64,000 bases of DNA, taken from Pinus tabuliformis (lineage: Eukaryota > Streptophyta > Pinopsida > Pinales > Pinaceae). The position numbers were made by a program, and so were the translations under genes. Location of the stretch: the NCBI GenBank assembly GCA_031772625.1, contig CM062820.1, forward strand, positions 317,648,545-317,712,544, written 5' to 3'. Below, piece by piece: positions 24,125-34,476 of the stretch. A model generated the notes under the pieces. That model worked only from the letters and a program-made list of their open reading frames with translations. It searched no databases and was not told where the DNA came from. Every line of letters starts with the position of its first letter. Within the stretch, counting starts at the first letter, position 1.

Positions 24125-24899
24125 TATTACTCCCTGCAGTCACCCCATGGGTATAATTTTCTACTGATTCGGCATTCTTAGCTAAATAGGAGGGAGACCA
24201 TTGCAACATAGTTCTTCCCATTTGCTCCCATGTTTGTTTAGGTAACACATTCTCATTTGATCCCAAATCTAGAATGACTTGATCCATCTCATATTCTCCG
24301 ATCTACGCGGTGAGTCTCATTTCACGCCCCGCCCTTGTCTTATGTTTTTCAATCTTCCGAACTACGTGTGGTTCACCTGGCATGGTCCCAGCACATCTGT
24401 TGATGAGTTCCTGTAACCCTTTCACAACCTTACTATCACGCAGTAACTTCATATAGGTTTCCAGGAAAGTTTTGAGCATGGAAGGCTCCATCTCCAACTC
24501 AGGCTTGTCTTTGCTTCCTGAGGTGGAGGCCTCAGCGAAGCTCTTCTTAACTTCCATGAAGGTTTCCTGAGTGCGCTCCAAATCAAACTCAACTTCTTTC
24601 ATCGGGGCTTTGTGAACCTAGGTACTGTCCTCCAGTTGTTTCCCCTTGTCATCTCCTATCACGATTCCACTTCGGAGCATAATGTTTATGTTCAGATCTT
24701 CCTCGCAGAGCTCAGACCTCATCATCTGCAAGTTCTAAGTTGGGGGAGGCGGTAGCGCTCCTTTGTCCGTATCCTAGCTATCAGCGTAGGACAATCTTCT
24801 ATTTCATGATCAAACAATGTGTATTACTTACATGATTGATGCATTGGATTAGTCCAATCACGGGCATAGTGTCCTGGCCCTCCACAGTTGTAGAAAATC

Positions 24900-25975
24900 A
24901 ATTGTTCGCGACCTCTACCAGTTCCTCCTCTGCCTCAGACTGGTTAGCACCCCTGAAATCCTGTCCTTGCCATTCCTGCATTCTGATCAAGGGGCCACGT
25001 TTCAGCCTAAACCCTGTAGGTGGGCATTCTATCCATCATCAATTCACAACTTCTACAAGTACGCTCATCATGTCCCACCGATATACAAAAGTTGCATAAA
25101 AACTGTTGCGAAGTGTGTGTATACATATGTAACAAGTGGCAGTTATCCATGGCATTCTTTTGGGCTACTTGACAGATAGTGCACCACAAAGTAAGCGCTG
25201 CACTAGATATTGCTTGAGCTTCTGGCCTTAGAGGCATCGGTCCTACTCCTGCAAGGTAATTTGTAAATACCGCGAAATGGTCCTTGTCATGACCCAGACT
25301 TTTGCATGTCACGCACCATACTCTCATGGAAATCTCCAAGGCTTCTTCCTAAGTCGTTATCTTCTGCTACGACAACACACTCCTCAAGTGTGGTTGTACC
25401 GAAGCTATAAACCACTCACAATGTTGTCCATCCGTCAGATTCATGTTTGCTTCACGAATCGTACATTTCAGCCTCTGATCCAGTTCCCAAGGCGTCTCAC
25501 TTGGTAGAATCACGATTTATTTGAATCTAATAATCGACTGCGCTTCATATTTAGGCCTGCTAAACTCCCTATTCGATGTTGCTTCGATGTTCGCTACTCT
25601 CGCATTTGGGTTATCATTTGTCAACGCACGATCCTACTAGGTGCTAACTAGCATTGCTTTATTTATATGGTCATCTGTAACACCTTGGACTTCCAATACA
25701 ACCTTCACTACAAACCAAAATTGATCTGGATCCTCATTTCCCAAGCCTTTGAACAAATTCAACTTCACTGTGTTCGCCATACTGAATTGTGATGGTGGTG
25801 GGGGTGGTACAGGTGAAGATGGAGGTGATGGCGATGAAGCTAGCAGTGGTGTGGGTGGAGGTGGTATTCACAGAATTCTTTGTCTTATCAGATGAATAGC
25901 AATTCATGGAGAGACCTTCGCGAGCTCTTCCTTGTCCCCTTTGCGGAGGTGAAATCAAGGCGCTATTTTCTGGAC
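24900..25975 (-). pseudogene. gag: GYP-E gag with zinc knuckles, broken
   Basis: Gag region. Near 25770-25650 the frame reads KLNLFKGLGNEDPDQFWFVV, then QGVTDDHINKAMLVS, a capsid-type segment. The nucleocapsid part at 25339-25007 has three Cys/His clusters: CVTCKSLGHDKDHF (last Cys lost), CTICQ...NCHLL, and a complete CX2CX4HX4C knuckle CNFCISVGHDERTC. Further left, 24303-24602 is an acidic/basic linker (MKEVEFDLERTQETFMEVKK) toward the protease. Frame changes and stops make it non-functional. The same gag segment recurs at 54441-55090 in the second GYP-E copy. Confidence 0.7.
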
Positions 25976-26529
25976 CCTTATTCCCTTTGTTCTTGTAAAC
26001 TTTTCTTCTTCACGTGGCCCCGAAAATCAAGGTAACTACATAACCTACTTTTCACACAACAACATTTTAGTCCAAGTATTCAAATCCTTTAAGTACTTAC
26101 CTCCCGGTCCTTTGAGAAAGCGTCGTTCTACCTTGTTGTAGCTGACGGAGGTGTGGATCGTGAACTTAGTAACAAATCCTTCTATAACGCGATCAAGCTA
26201 ATGATCAATGGCATGCATGATCTTATCCTCTGATGCTTCCAACCTTCGCACTAGCTCTGGGGTCCACACAATAGGACTGTCATGTTTCCACCTTCCTTGG
26301 CTATCTTCTAGCTTCGTGATCCACTCGTATAGCTCAGTAGGGAAGGATGCGAAAAAAGATTTCATGGATCTCTATATACAAGTAGCTGTCTAGCCACTAT
26401 TATTTTAACAGTCGTTGGTTTTTGTTCTCCTGTGCCGCAAACTCATGAATTCTTTTGTCCAACCAACCTTCGATTCCTTTCTTAGCTGGATTCCAATGAT
26501 ACGACATCACACATCTCTATGCAGATTGT
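25976..26529 (-). other. GYP-E 5' untranslated leader
   Basis: Between the PBS and the first gag-like frame; no convincing coding motif beyond a short basic segment near 25976. Duplicated at about 55091-55634. Confidence 0.5.
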
Positions 26530-26530
26530 A

Positions 26531-26548
26531 ATCCCGGCAATGGAACCA
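26531..26548 (-). other. GYP-E primer-binding site, tRNA-Glu type
   Basis: The minus strand reads TGGTTCCATTGCCGGGAT, 2 nt after the 5' LTR. Plant tRNA-Glu(UUC) ends ...TCCCGGCAACGGAACCA as I recall it, whose complement differs at one position in the first 17. The second copy is at 55635-55652. Confidence 0.7.
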
Positions 26549-26550
26549 TT

Positions 26551-27510
26551 TATTCACTTGAGGGGGTCTGACCCAGGTTCAACATTAGTTAGCCAAACAA
26601 ATCCCTACACTACTAGCCCTTTTGGCATCAACCCACGGAGCTCGGACTGAAGTCTCACCCGAAGCAGTATGGGGGGATGTTGGAACCAAGTTTCCACACC
26701 CTTGAGATGGGTGCTATGTCGGTTTATTCCAACTATACCTACCTTCATGCAGATTTCTTATCTTTCTACTCTATCCTTTAGTACCTTTGCGAAGTGTTAC
26801 AATCGGCTTTCACGCAGCCCTAACCAGGGGCTGAGATTCCTTCGTGCCGCTAAGGCAGCGAACTGCAATATCTCCTAAACTATGCTAAGTGTCTTACTTA
26901 TCTTGATAATAGATCTTAGTTAGCTCCGTGAAAATAGATGTTCTTACTTATGTTCACTTAACCAACCCAATTATACACATTCGTGCATCATATAAGCATT
27001 AGAAGTGAAATTCATACCCAATATAACATATGCATAAACAAGAAATAAAGACGCATAAATGATAGAAAAATTCTCTTTATTAATACTTCCAGATGATTAC
27101 AGACTCGACTCACCCTGTGCACTCATCTGTAGGGGTCCATGCACTCAGCTATGGACTACTAGGCCTCTGCACACTTAGCTACAAAGCCTCTACCTACGTT
27201 ACGACCCAAAACTTAGACTTACACTTCAAATCTATCTCGCATACATCATATCTTCATTACTCAAACATTGTACATCTGCATCTACTTAGAGCTTCGCTCT
27301 ATTTATACAATCCCATGGTCCGTGGACCATGGGTAGATCTTTTACAACCGACATTACATTATCAAAATAAGGGTAGGCAAACCTATGACTCTTTAAGACT
27401 ATGTGCTCTGTGCCCACAAAATGCAGAGTATTTACATTGGAATTACAAAATTGGACCAAAATCTGGGCTCTAAGCCCGAAAACAGCCCTTCAGGGATCCC
27501 ACGCCCAACA
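26551..27510 (-). repeat. GYP-E 5' LTR
   Basis: 960 bp. The minus strand starts TGTTGGGCGTGGGATCCC at 27510 and ends ...CAAGTGAATA at 26551 (intact end CAAGCGAACA in the second copy). The downstream copy at 55655-56614 has the same length. A TATA box and palindrome lie near 27300-27333. Confidence 0.87.
27300..27333 (-). promoter_or_regulatory. GYP-E promoter: TATA box with adjacent palindrome
   Basis: The minus strand has TATAAATA (27307-27300), and immediately upstream a 22 bp palindrome at 27312-27333: arms CCCATGGTCC and GGACCATGGG with a 2 nt centre. The same pair is at 56404-56437. The older 3' LTR copy (near 16520) has a degraded version. The position ~200 bp into the LTR suits a core promoter and an operator-like site. 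Confidence 0.5.
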
Positions 27511-27515
27511 TAAAT

Positions 27516-28051
27516 CATTTTTGGGTAATTTTAATGCACACACTTCGCCCTTTTTGGAAAATTTTGTTACATCACAGATTGAAAATTATTCGCAAATAGA
27601 TTCTTCTAAATGTATAAATTTTGTAGATAAACCTGTAGTCACTTCTTTATTTTGGAAAATATTTTTTGATGGATCTAAATCTAACGATGGAGATGGGGCA
27701 AGTTACATATTAGCTAGCCCTAAAGGAGATAAAACTATGTTGGCATGCAAAATTGAATTTGAATGCACGAATAACACTGCTAAGTATGAGGCATTCGTTC
27801 AAGGATTGTATAAATCCATAGGCCTTCATATCAAATACCTTCAAGTCTTTGGAGATTCGGAGATTGTAATAAAAAAGGTAAGGAATACTATTCATTGTCT
27901 TTCTGGACATTTAAAACATTACCAATCATTAGTCCAAGACCTCACCTCACATTTCCTAGCATTTAACATTTCTCCAATTCCAAGACTTCAGAACGCAAGT
28001 GTTGATCTTTTAGCTAACATTGCATCTAAACTTACACCACCAGGAGATTAG
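27516..28051 (+). pseudogene. TAT1 extra (archaeal-like) RNase H, copy A
   Basis: A type 1 RNase H domain placed between protease and RT. The frame from ~27540 reads FWKIFFDGSKSNDGDGASYI (first Asp), FECTNNTAKYEAFVQGL (Glu), LQVFGDSEIVIKK (second Asp) and QNASVDLLANIASKL (last Asp). That is the complete D-E-D-D set and the layout of the additional 'aRNH' of the plant Tat group. The domain would cut the RNA strand of RNA/DNA hybrids during reverse transcription. The domain itself is open; the frame ends at a TAG (28051) shared with copy B, where a Gln codon is likely. An open frame also runs in from the GYP-E LTR (from 27401), which is accidental. Confidence 0.72.
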
Positions 28052-29310
28052 AGTCCTGACTAATTTTCTATAGAATTAATTTTTAGGCCTTCTATTCCTC
28101 ATAATATCATCAATTGGTAATTTTTTAATGACTATCTGGATATTGTAAACTTTTTAACATCTAAAGTTTCATATGATGACTAGATAATAGATGAATACCA
28201 ACATGATAACCAGCTCAAACAAAAGAAAAGTGTAAATGCCATACCTAAATTAGTAGTTAAGATGGAAGATCTATATGATGTTAAGGACAGATTCAAGAAA
28301 CCAACTAACTCAAAGTTTCAAAGTTCAACATTGAGGTTTGAATTAGTAAATCTTGGAACTGACCTTAAACCACAAAATATTAATCTAGGTCTTGGACTTA
28401 CACCCGATGAAAGATTAGCCTTCATTCATTTTTTAGAAGATATAAAAATGTGTTTTCTTGGAATTATGATGATCTTAATACATATGATACTTCCATTATT
28501 CAACATACCATTCCTATGATATCCGGCGAAAAGCCTGTACAGCAGAAGTTGAGAAAGACTCATCCAAATTTGGAAAATCAAATCAAATATGAATTAAATA
28601 AACTTTTTAAATCCAAAATAATTTTTCCTATCGGAAATTCAAGGTGGGTTTCTAACCTAGTTCCAGTCAGGAAAAAGAATGGTGATATTCGAATTTGTAT
28701 AGACTTTCGCAATATCAACAAAGCTTGTCAGAAGGGAAAATTTCCACTGACTCCTATGGAACATATACTGCAGTCAATTGCAGGCTCATACTTAATGTCT
28801 TTTCTGGATGGATTTTCAGGTTACAACCAAATTCGTGTACATTTAGATGATAGACTAAAGACAACATTCATAACCAAATGGGGAACATACGCTTATCAAA
28901 ATATGCCATTTTGATTAATCAATGTTGGCACAACATTTCAGAGAGCCATGGATATAGCTTTCAAAGCTTTGGTGAATAAAACTGTGGTCATTTATTTACA
29001 TGATATAATTGTATATTCAAAAAAACGTGGTAATCATTTGAAGGACTTAAGACAAATCTTTGAACGTTGTAAAAGATATGGAATTTCTCTAAATCCAAAG
29101 AAATATTTCTTTGCTTTAAGTGAAGGTAAACTTCTTGGATTTATTGTATCTAAAGATGGCATTCACATAGATCCTGATAGGATAAAAGAAATTTCTAAAA
29201 TCTCTTTTCCTCACAACAAAAAATCGATGCAATCTTTCCTAGGCCAGATAGATTTTGTTAAATATTTGTCCCTGACTTTTCGTGAATTATTTTACCCCTA
29301 CAATCTATGA
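28052..29310 (+). pseudogene. TAT1 reverse transcriptase, copy A
   Basis: RT of the element. A linker (MEDLYDVKDRFKK at 28262, RFELVNLGTDLKPQNINLGL) leads into VQQKLRKTHPNLENQIK, GNSRWVSNLVPVRKKNGDIR, ICIDFRNINKACQKGKFPLT, FLDGFSGYNQIRVHLDDRLK and WGTYAYQNMPF. The catalytic box reads YLHDIIVYSKK, His replacing the first Asp of Y-x-D-D, and KLLGFIVSKDGIHIDPDRI follows. Copy A has its own one-base shift near 28430; a TGA after NMPF (28912-28914) is shared with copy B, so it was dead before the duplication. The altered YxDD box is also in copy B. Confidence 0.82.
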
Positions 29311-29831
29311 TCAAGAAAATTTATGCTTTTAAATGGGGACATACTAAGCATGAAGCTTTCAATCTTATCAGACAAGTAGTTATAAATGCTCCCTCTTTAG
29401 GAACTCCGATTTTTTCTAATCATTTTATTTTATATACTTTTTCTTCTGAAACATCATATGCAGCTATTTTGACACAAGTCAATGATGAGAAAGTTGAGGC
29501 ACCAATTTCTTTCTTTAGCTCCAATTTGCAAGGTGCTGAACTGAATTACTCAGACGTTGAAAATCAACTTTTTGTTGTTTTTAAATCAATCAAACATTTC
29601 ATACCTCTTCTTCTTAAAACTCACACTAAAGCAATAGTTCCATTCTCATATGTGAGAAATTTACTGATGCAAAGAGAATTAGGTGAGAAAAGAGAAAATT
29701 GGGTGACGTCACTACAAGAATATGACATTGAAATTAGACCAGCTAAAATTGTTAGAGGTCAAGGTTTTTGCAGAATGTTAGCTGGAGCATCAAACTTACC
29801 AAGACCAGAAGATTCAAGTGATATTATATGA
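29307..29831 (+). pseudogene. TAT1 native RNase H, degenerate, copy A
   Basis: The native Ty3-type RNase H follows RT, in a shifted frame: FILYTFSSETSYAAILTQVN, then APISFFSSNLQGAELNYSDVENQLFVVFKSIKHF, then LKTHTKAIVPFSYVRNLLMQ and GENW-type sequence. The fold is recognisable, but the first catalytic Asp (normally L-Y-V-D-A-S) is Phe and the third (normally T-D-H) lies in VPFS; only the Glu region (DVEN) survives. Copy B shares both losses. A tether-like native domain plus an intact added RNase H upstream resembles the retroviral arrangement and is known for Tat elements. Confidence 0.75.
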
Positions 29832-31122
29832 ATATGTGAGGTAATCCTCAACGATACTAAATCTAAATATCTTGATATCATATTTTATTTGAAAAATGGA
29901 TATGCCCCTATGCGGCTCAGTTACAAAAGAAAAAGGGCTTTGAGATTAAAAGCTAAGCAATATGGAATCATCAATGATGTTTTGTTCATAAATAATTATG
30001 ATTATGATTTACTTAGGTGCCTTGAAAAATCTGAGGCAAAAAAGGTTCTGTAGGAACTCCATGATGGACTAGCTAGTGGACATTTTCGAGGAGACACAAC
30101 AATGCATAAAATCCCACATGCTAGTTATTATTGGCTAACCTTGTTCAAATATGCACACGAAAATGTAAGGAAGTGCAAAATTTGTCAAACGGCTGCTAGA
30201 AGACAAAGGAAACTTGCATTGCCATTACAGTCAGTCAATATTGAACAACGATTTGAGCAATGGGGACTGGACATAATAGGTGAGATAGTTCCTTACTCTT
30301 CAAAGAAACATAGATATATCCTTACAACAACTGATTATTTTACTAAGTCGGTGGAAGAAATTCCACTAAAGGTAGCCAATTCTGAAAACATTATTGTATT
30401 TATTGATCAATTTATTATTACCATATTTGGCCTACCAACTACCCCAATGTTTGACATTGCATCCTATTTCACAGGAAATTTTATGACAAAATTTTCTGTC
30501 AAAAGAGGTTTTAAACTTAAATATTCTTCTAAATATTATCCTCAGGGAATTCGTTTAGCTAAATCAAAAAAACAAAAATCTCATAAGGATCATCAAATGA
30601 ACTATTTATCAGAGTCAAAGAAAATGGCATAAATCTTTAATATTTTCTCTATGGGAAGATCGGATAACACAGAAGGCCTCAACAGGCTCTTCTCCTTTTA
30701 ATCTGGTCTATGGGAAAGAAGTTGTCATTCTTACAAATGTATTTGTTCCCTCTCTATCCCTAGTTCAATTTATTGAAGAAACTCCTTCCTCTTCTATGCA
30801 ATTAAGGCAATCACAAATCCTCAAACTCGAAGAAGAAAGAGAGAAAGCCAAAATCATACATGCACATCATCAACAGTTAGTTAAATATTCATTTGATGCA
30901 AATTCTGTAAGTCCTAAATCTTTTCAACTTGGAGACCTTGTATTGAAGTGGGATAAAGCACACGAGGAAAAAGGTAAGCATACCAAATTCCAAAGAATGT
31001 GGCTTGGCCCATTTCAGATTACAGAACAAATCAACCCATCAATGTTTCTAATGCAAGATTTATTAGGCAAGAGAGATTATCTACCTGTGAATGGGAAGAT
31101 TTTGAAGAAATATTTTTCATAG
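29832..31122 (+). pseudogene. TAT1 integrase, copy A
   Basis: Integrase. The zinc-binding part is HDGLASGHF...CKICQ (HHCC intact) around 30058-30190. In the core, EQWGLDIIGEIVPYSSKKHR and LTTTDYFTKS carry the first Asp, PMFDIASYFTGNF the second, and the Glu position reads LAKSKK (Glu to Lys). A Gly-Lys-rich segment and FNLVYGKEVV follow, then the C-terminal KFQRMWLGPFQITEQI at 30985-31040; the last open part is 30796-31122. A TAG at 30051-30053 is shared with copy B. Copy B keeps the Glu but has lost the second Asp, so the two copies were damaged independently after duplication. Confidence 0.77.
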
Positions 31123-32223
31123 AAGATAACCTCTTCTATCCCTTGTACACTATCACCTTTACTTTTCCTAGGAAAATAAAAGTTAAATAGTATTTACTTT
31201 TGGCCTTACAATAAAAAATCTCTTCAAATATTTTGATTTTTCGCTTGTATAAGTAGATATTGTTAAGGAAATAATTATGACATTTGAAAATAAGCTAAGT
31301 TCTATCTCTTTGAAATTTTCTTGTTTCCACCAAAATTATTTATTCTTTGTGAAACCCCAACTTTATAAAGAGACTTTTGTTCTATTATCAGTCAAGAAAA
31401 GTATCTCTAACAAAGTAAAGACTCTCTGCAGATAAGCACCTTTAACTCTATAATTGTCATCCAGAAACTCTTAAGGAGTCAATGATTCTCCCCATCCAAT
31501 AAAATTTTCTCTTTTTAGAGTGTAATTCTAAAATATACTAAAACTTAAAATATAAGAGGTCTCATCAAGAGTTGGCTTACCATGTTCATAGGGAAATAAT
31601 AGACTGACATTACCAATACTGCATATCAAAACAGGGTAATGGCTTGAGATTATTTTAATCAAAAGACAAGGGGTCTCATCACAAGATAGCTTGTTCAATT
31701 GAATTACAACCAATGAATGGCATTGTCACTATTTGGCCACCAAACCAAGACAATGACTTTTAAGTAGTAAAAAAGAAAAAAAGAAAATTAGAAGAAAAAT
31801 AAATTGTTTAAAAAAAGAAAGGAAGAGAATACATATATGATTCTGAATTTATCTCTAAAAATTGCACTCTTATATGGATGGGATACTGAATCATTGATGG
31901 TTAAAAGGTAACCCTGTTGAGGCTATGGACGCATGTTGGCAGCAGAGGCTCTACCTATGACAAATGAGTACATCTAAAAGCTAATCTACAAGAACCCCCT
32001 ACTTTATCTTTAAACTAAGTAAAGGCTGATATAGATAAAAGAATTTTCATTTTGAAGAGGATATCAAGTGAATGATAATTAGGTGAGTTTGTTTTCTTAT
32101 TCAGCGAAATTTTACTTATCTTAAATTTCATGTAATTCATATTTCCTGAACAATCTTTATTTTGGAAGTTTTCGAAGTTTCAAAAATGTCAGAGATAACT
32201 AGTTCTTCCAGTGAATCATCAAT
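31123..32223 (+). other. TAT1 non-coding region between integrase and the 3' LTR-like block
   Basis: No coding motif seen. It includes a purine-rich run at about 31768-31830 and a strong splice-donor match AG/GTGAGT at 32081-32088. A short ATG-led Ser-rich frame near 32187 (MSEITSSSSESSIV) runs into the block at 32224. No clear polypurine tract lies directly before 32224. The duplicate is at 60227-62553 (with an inserted mRNA copy). Confidence 0.55.
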
Positions 32224-33256
32224 TGTTATACTATTCAACAACTCCCCTATTTATTGATTTAATAGATAATATTCTATTAATAAATGGGGACCCTTTAAAA
32301 TTTTTCAAAAAACTTAGAAAATGAGATCTTCCTTCTCTTTGAATTATTAGAAATAAAATTTTGAATAAACTCAAGATATCAAGCTGAAATCCCTTTATGA
32401 CTAGGAATTCTCGCTTAATCGTAAATCGTTGGACCTTGCATGACAAAGGTTAATGGACAATTGAAATTTACAAATTGCGATAGAAGGGACCACCATAATA
32501 GACTTATGGTATCATTAAAATTCTCATTAAAACTAAGGCTTAAATCATTTCTTACAAAATAAAGTACCTATCGCAATCGCATAAGCGGCATTCATAAAAG
32601 CACAAATAAGCAAAACCTTTAGGATACACGATTTACGATATTAGGACATGACAAGTCAAACACTCATCGCATCACAGCTTTTACACAAAGGCCAAACTTG
32701 TGAACCATGAAAATTTGCAAAATGCGATGTGACCCGGATCCGATGGAATTATGTGAAAATTGTTATAACTTAGATCAGGTCTGGCGCTTAGTAAACAGAT
32801 ACTTTATGTAGTAATTATTCATTCAAACAAAACGTGCTTAAAAGGATGAAAGGTATGTTTCTCACACGCATATCGCAAAATACTAAAAACTTCGAAATAA
32901 TACATAATCGATATTGCGATGTTGCAATTTGCGATATTGCGGTAATTACCATTAATCGCAATCGCATAATCGGTATCGCATGCTTTAATGCATCAACTTG
33001 AAGTACCACTTACAAATTTGCGATGCGATGGTTTAAATGAGTCATAAAGAAAATAATGAAAAGACCTTACTGTGTAATTAATGAGTTTTAATGACATTTA
33101 CATTTAAAACGGCTCAACGAGATTTGATATCTTTCATCTATATTTTCAAATAAAAGCTTCTTCCTTGTCATTTTTCAGAATTAACTGTATCATTGCATTT
33201 TCACTGTCATTTTCGCTCTGTGTGTTTATCCGATAATCTCCATTGCTCAATTTTAG
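32083..33256 (+). other. Candidate intron leading to the TAT1 accessory ORF
   Basis: The donor AG/GTGAGT at 32081-32088 and the acceptor CAATTTTAG/GG at 33255-33257 (TTAATTTCAG/GG at 9670 in the 5' block) bracket ~1.17 kb of non-coding DNA. The acceptor sits exactly where homology to the accessory ORF starts. Both sites are conserved in the duplicate (62412 and 63589). Splicing is inferred only. Confidence 0.3.
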
Positions 33257-34476
33257 GGAACCTCTAAAGGAAACAATGTTTGAAAAAATGACAAAGAAAG
33301 GAAAAGCTACTATGGCTAAGAAATCGGACATGACCCCACTCTTCTCTGATACCACCTGCAACAAAGACGAAGGAACCACATCGTGGGAAGCCATGTATAA
33401 CTTACTAGAGGAAGAAAAACCGAGACCACTAGAAACTAAGGTGATAGTTTATGCCGAAGTATCATCTGAGGCTTCCTACTTTGAGGCAGCATGTTCGTTT
33501 CTACACAGAATAGCTGCAAGCCCAAGATATTACCATACACAGATATGGTGAAATGGGTAATTGATAATGTGAATATTTTAGACAAAACTTTCAAAAACTC
33601 AAGACATGAGGTTATGGGGTCTTTCACGCCAGAAAATTTGTGCCAGATGTACCATCTACCAGAGCCTCAAAATCTATATGATAAATATTTCCTTGAACAT
33701 TTTTCCAAAGAGAACAAGGACCCAATGTATGTTACATGGAATTGGAGGTTAGGCTCCCACAAATTCAAATGGGAGAAATTCAATATGTACCCAATTTCAT
33801 CCCTCTCGGCTCCATATAATTTCGTAGCTGTGATGATATGTAGATTATTTGGGAAGGCTGATAGTACCAAATTTGTTATAGAGTGGATTCCATTGATTGA
33901 TGCAGTAGTTAATGTAGTGATTATGAATTAGAGTCATATTCTGTCCGATAATTAAGCTATGGCTATTAGGGAATACACGCAAAAGAGAATTATCTCATTA
34001 AGAACTATTCCCCCTTTTTATATGAGCGCTTATGTAATGGACGCCATTTGTTTTTACTCATGATTTTCAAACATGGGTTGGAAGTGGACTACATAGAACC
34101 CTCTTCCCATCCATGTGTATCATAAAATATTGTGGGAATCCCAGTTCAGTTCCCATTTTTACAAAATTTTCCATGGTATTATGTCACCCATTTACAAAAC
34201 CATTTTTGATAAAACAACCCCCAGGCTTTCCGAAGAGGAAAATATAGACATATTGTTAGTCACGAGATGGTTTAGTGAAGAAACATTCACTTATATCAGA
34301 TTTTTGGGATCATTGTAGCTCCACATGTCCTCCCATATTATGTTCCAGACAAACTGGTAGCAAGAGAGATAGATTACCACACAACAGGGGATGGTTTAAC
34401 CAAAGTCCTAAAGGAAATGAAAAATCTTATTTGGCCAACCTTTCTGCTGCAGTGTGGTGCTTTTACACTGCAAGAT
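33257..34476 (+). pseudogene. TAT1 accessory ORF in the 3' block, first part
   Basis: Same accessory protein as 9703-12762. The frame from the acceptor reads EPLKETMFEKMTKKGKAT, then a Ser/Asp-rich part and WEAMYNLLEEEKPRP, a frameshift near 33525, then MVKWVIDNVNILDKTF, ENLCQMYHLPEPQNLYDKYF and WEKFNMYPISSLSAPYNF. Stops follow, then ILVYHKILWE-like sequence at 34115, ETFTYIRFLGS at 34275, and weaker matches to 34470. CHR1 interrupts it after the GAFTL-like block; the ORF continues at 54135. Function unknown. The duplicate starts at 63590. Confidence 0.66.
34472..34476. repeat. CHR1 target site duplication (left)
   Basis: AAGAT left of the LTR; ACAAT at 54130-54134 on the right is a 3/5 match. 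The join AAGAT + TATTAACATGC restores the alignment with uninterrupted TAT1 sequence at 10890-10900, which supports these borders more than the short repeat does. Confidence 0.6.

Larger units (their letters stand above)
15798..27510 (-). mobile_element. GYP-E: Ty3/gypsy element with tRNA-Glu-type PBS, full length but decayed
   Basis: A minus-strand LTR retrotransposon of ~11.7 kb inserted in TAT1 pol. In its own orientation: 5' LTR 27510-26551, PBS 26548-26530, gag ~25975-24900, protease and linker 24124-22871, RT 22870-22088, RNase H 22045-21416, integrase ~21390-20263, a long sense ORF 19855-17361, PPT 16730-16719, 3' LTR 16718-15798. It is flanked by TGAAT/TAAAT. The LTRs differ by roughly 15% over ~215 bases by eye, so the element is old or its CpG-rich LTRs decay quickly. 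It is more GC- and CpG-rich than the DNA around it. Confidence 0.86.
32224..34476 (+). repeat. TAT1 3' LTR-like block, first part (split by CHR1)
   Basis: Begins TGTTATACTATTCAACAAC at 32224, matching the start of the 5' block at 8661 and following its order: GGGGACCCTTTAAA, TCGCA-type motifs, splice acceptor, accessory ORF. It is cut at 34476 by CHR1 and resumes at 54135-54440. Its R/U5 part is not in the window. Confidence 0.55.

Noticed and set aside
27401..27515. An open frame from the GYP-E LTR into TAT1 RNase H looks like one fusion protein
   Set aside because: The first ~37 codons are LTR sequence. The frame continues by chance across the insertion junction, and the same occurs in copy B only because it is a duplicate.
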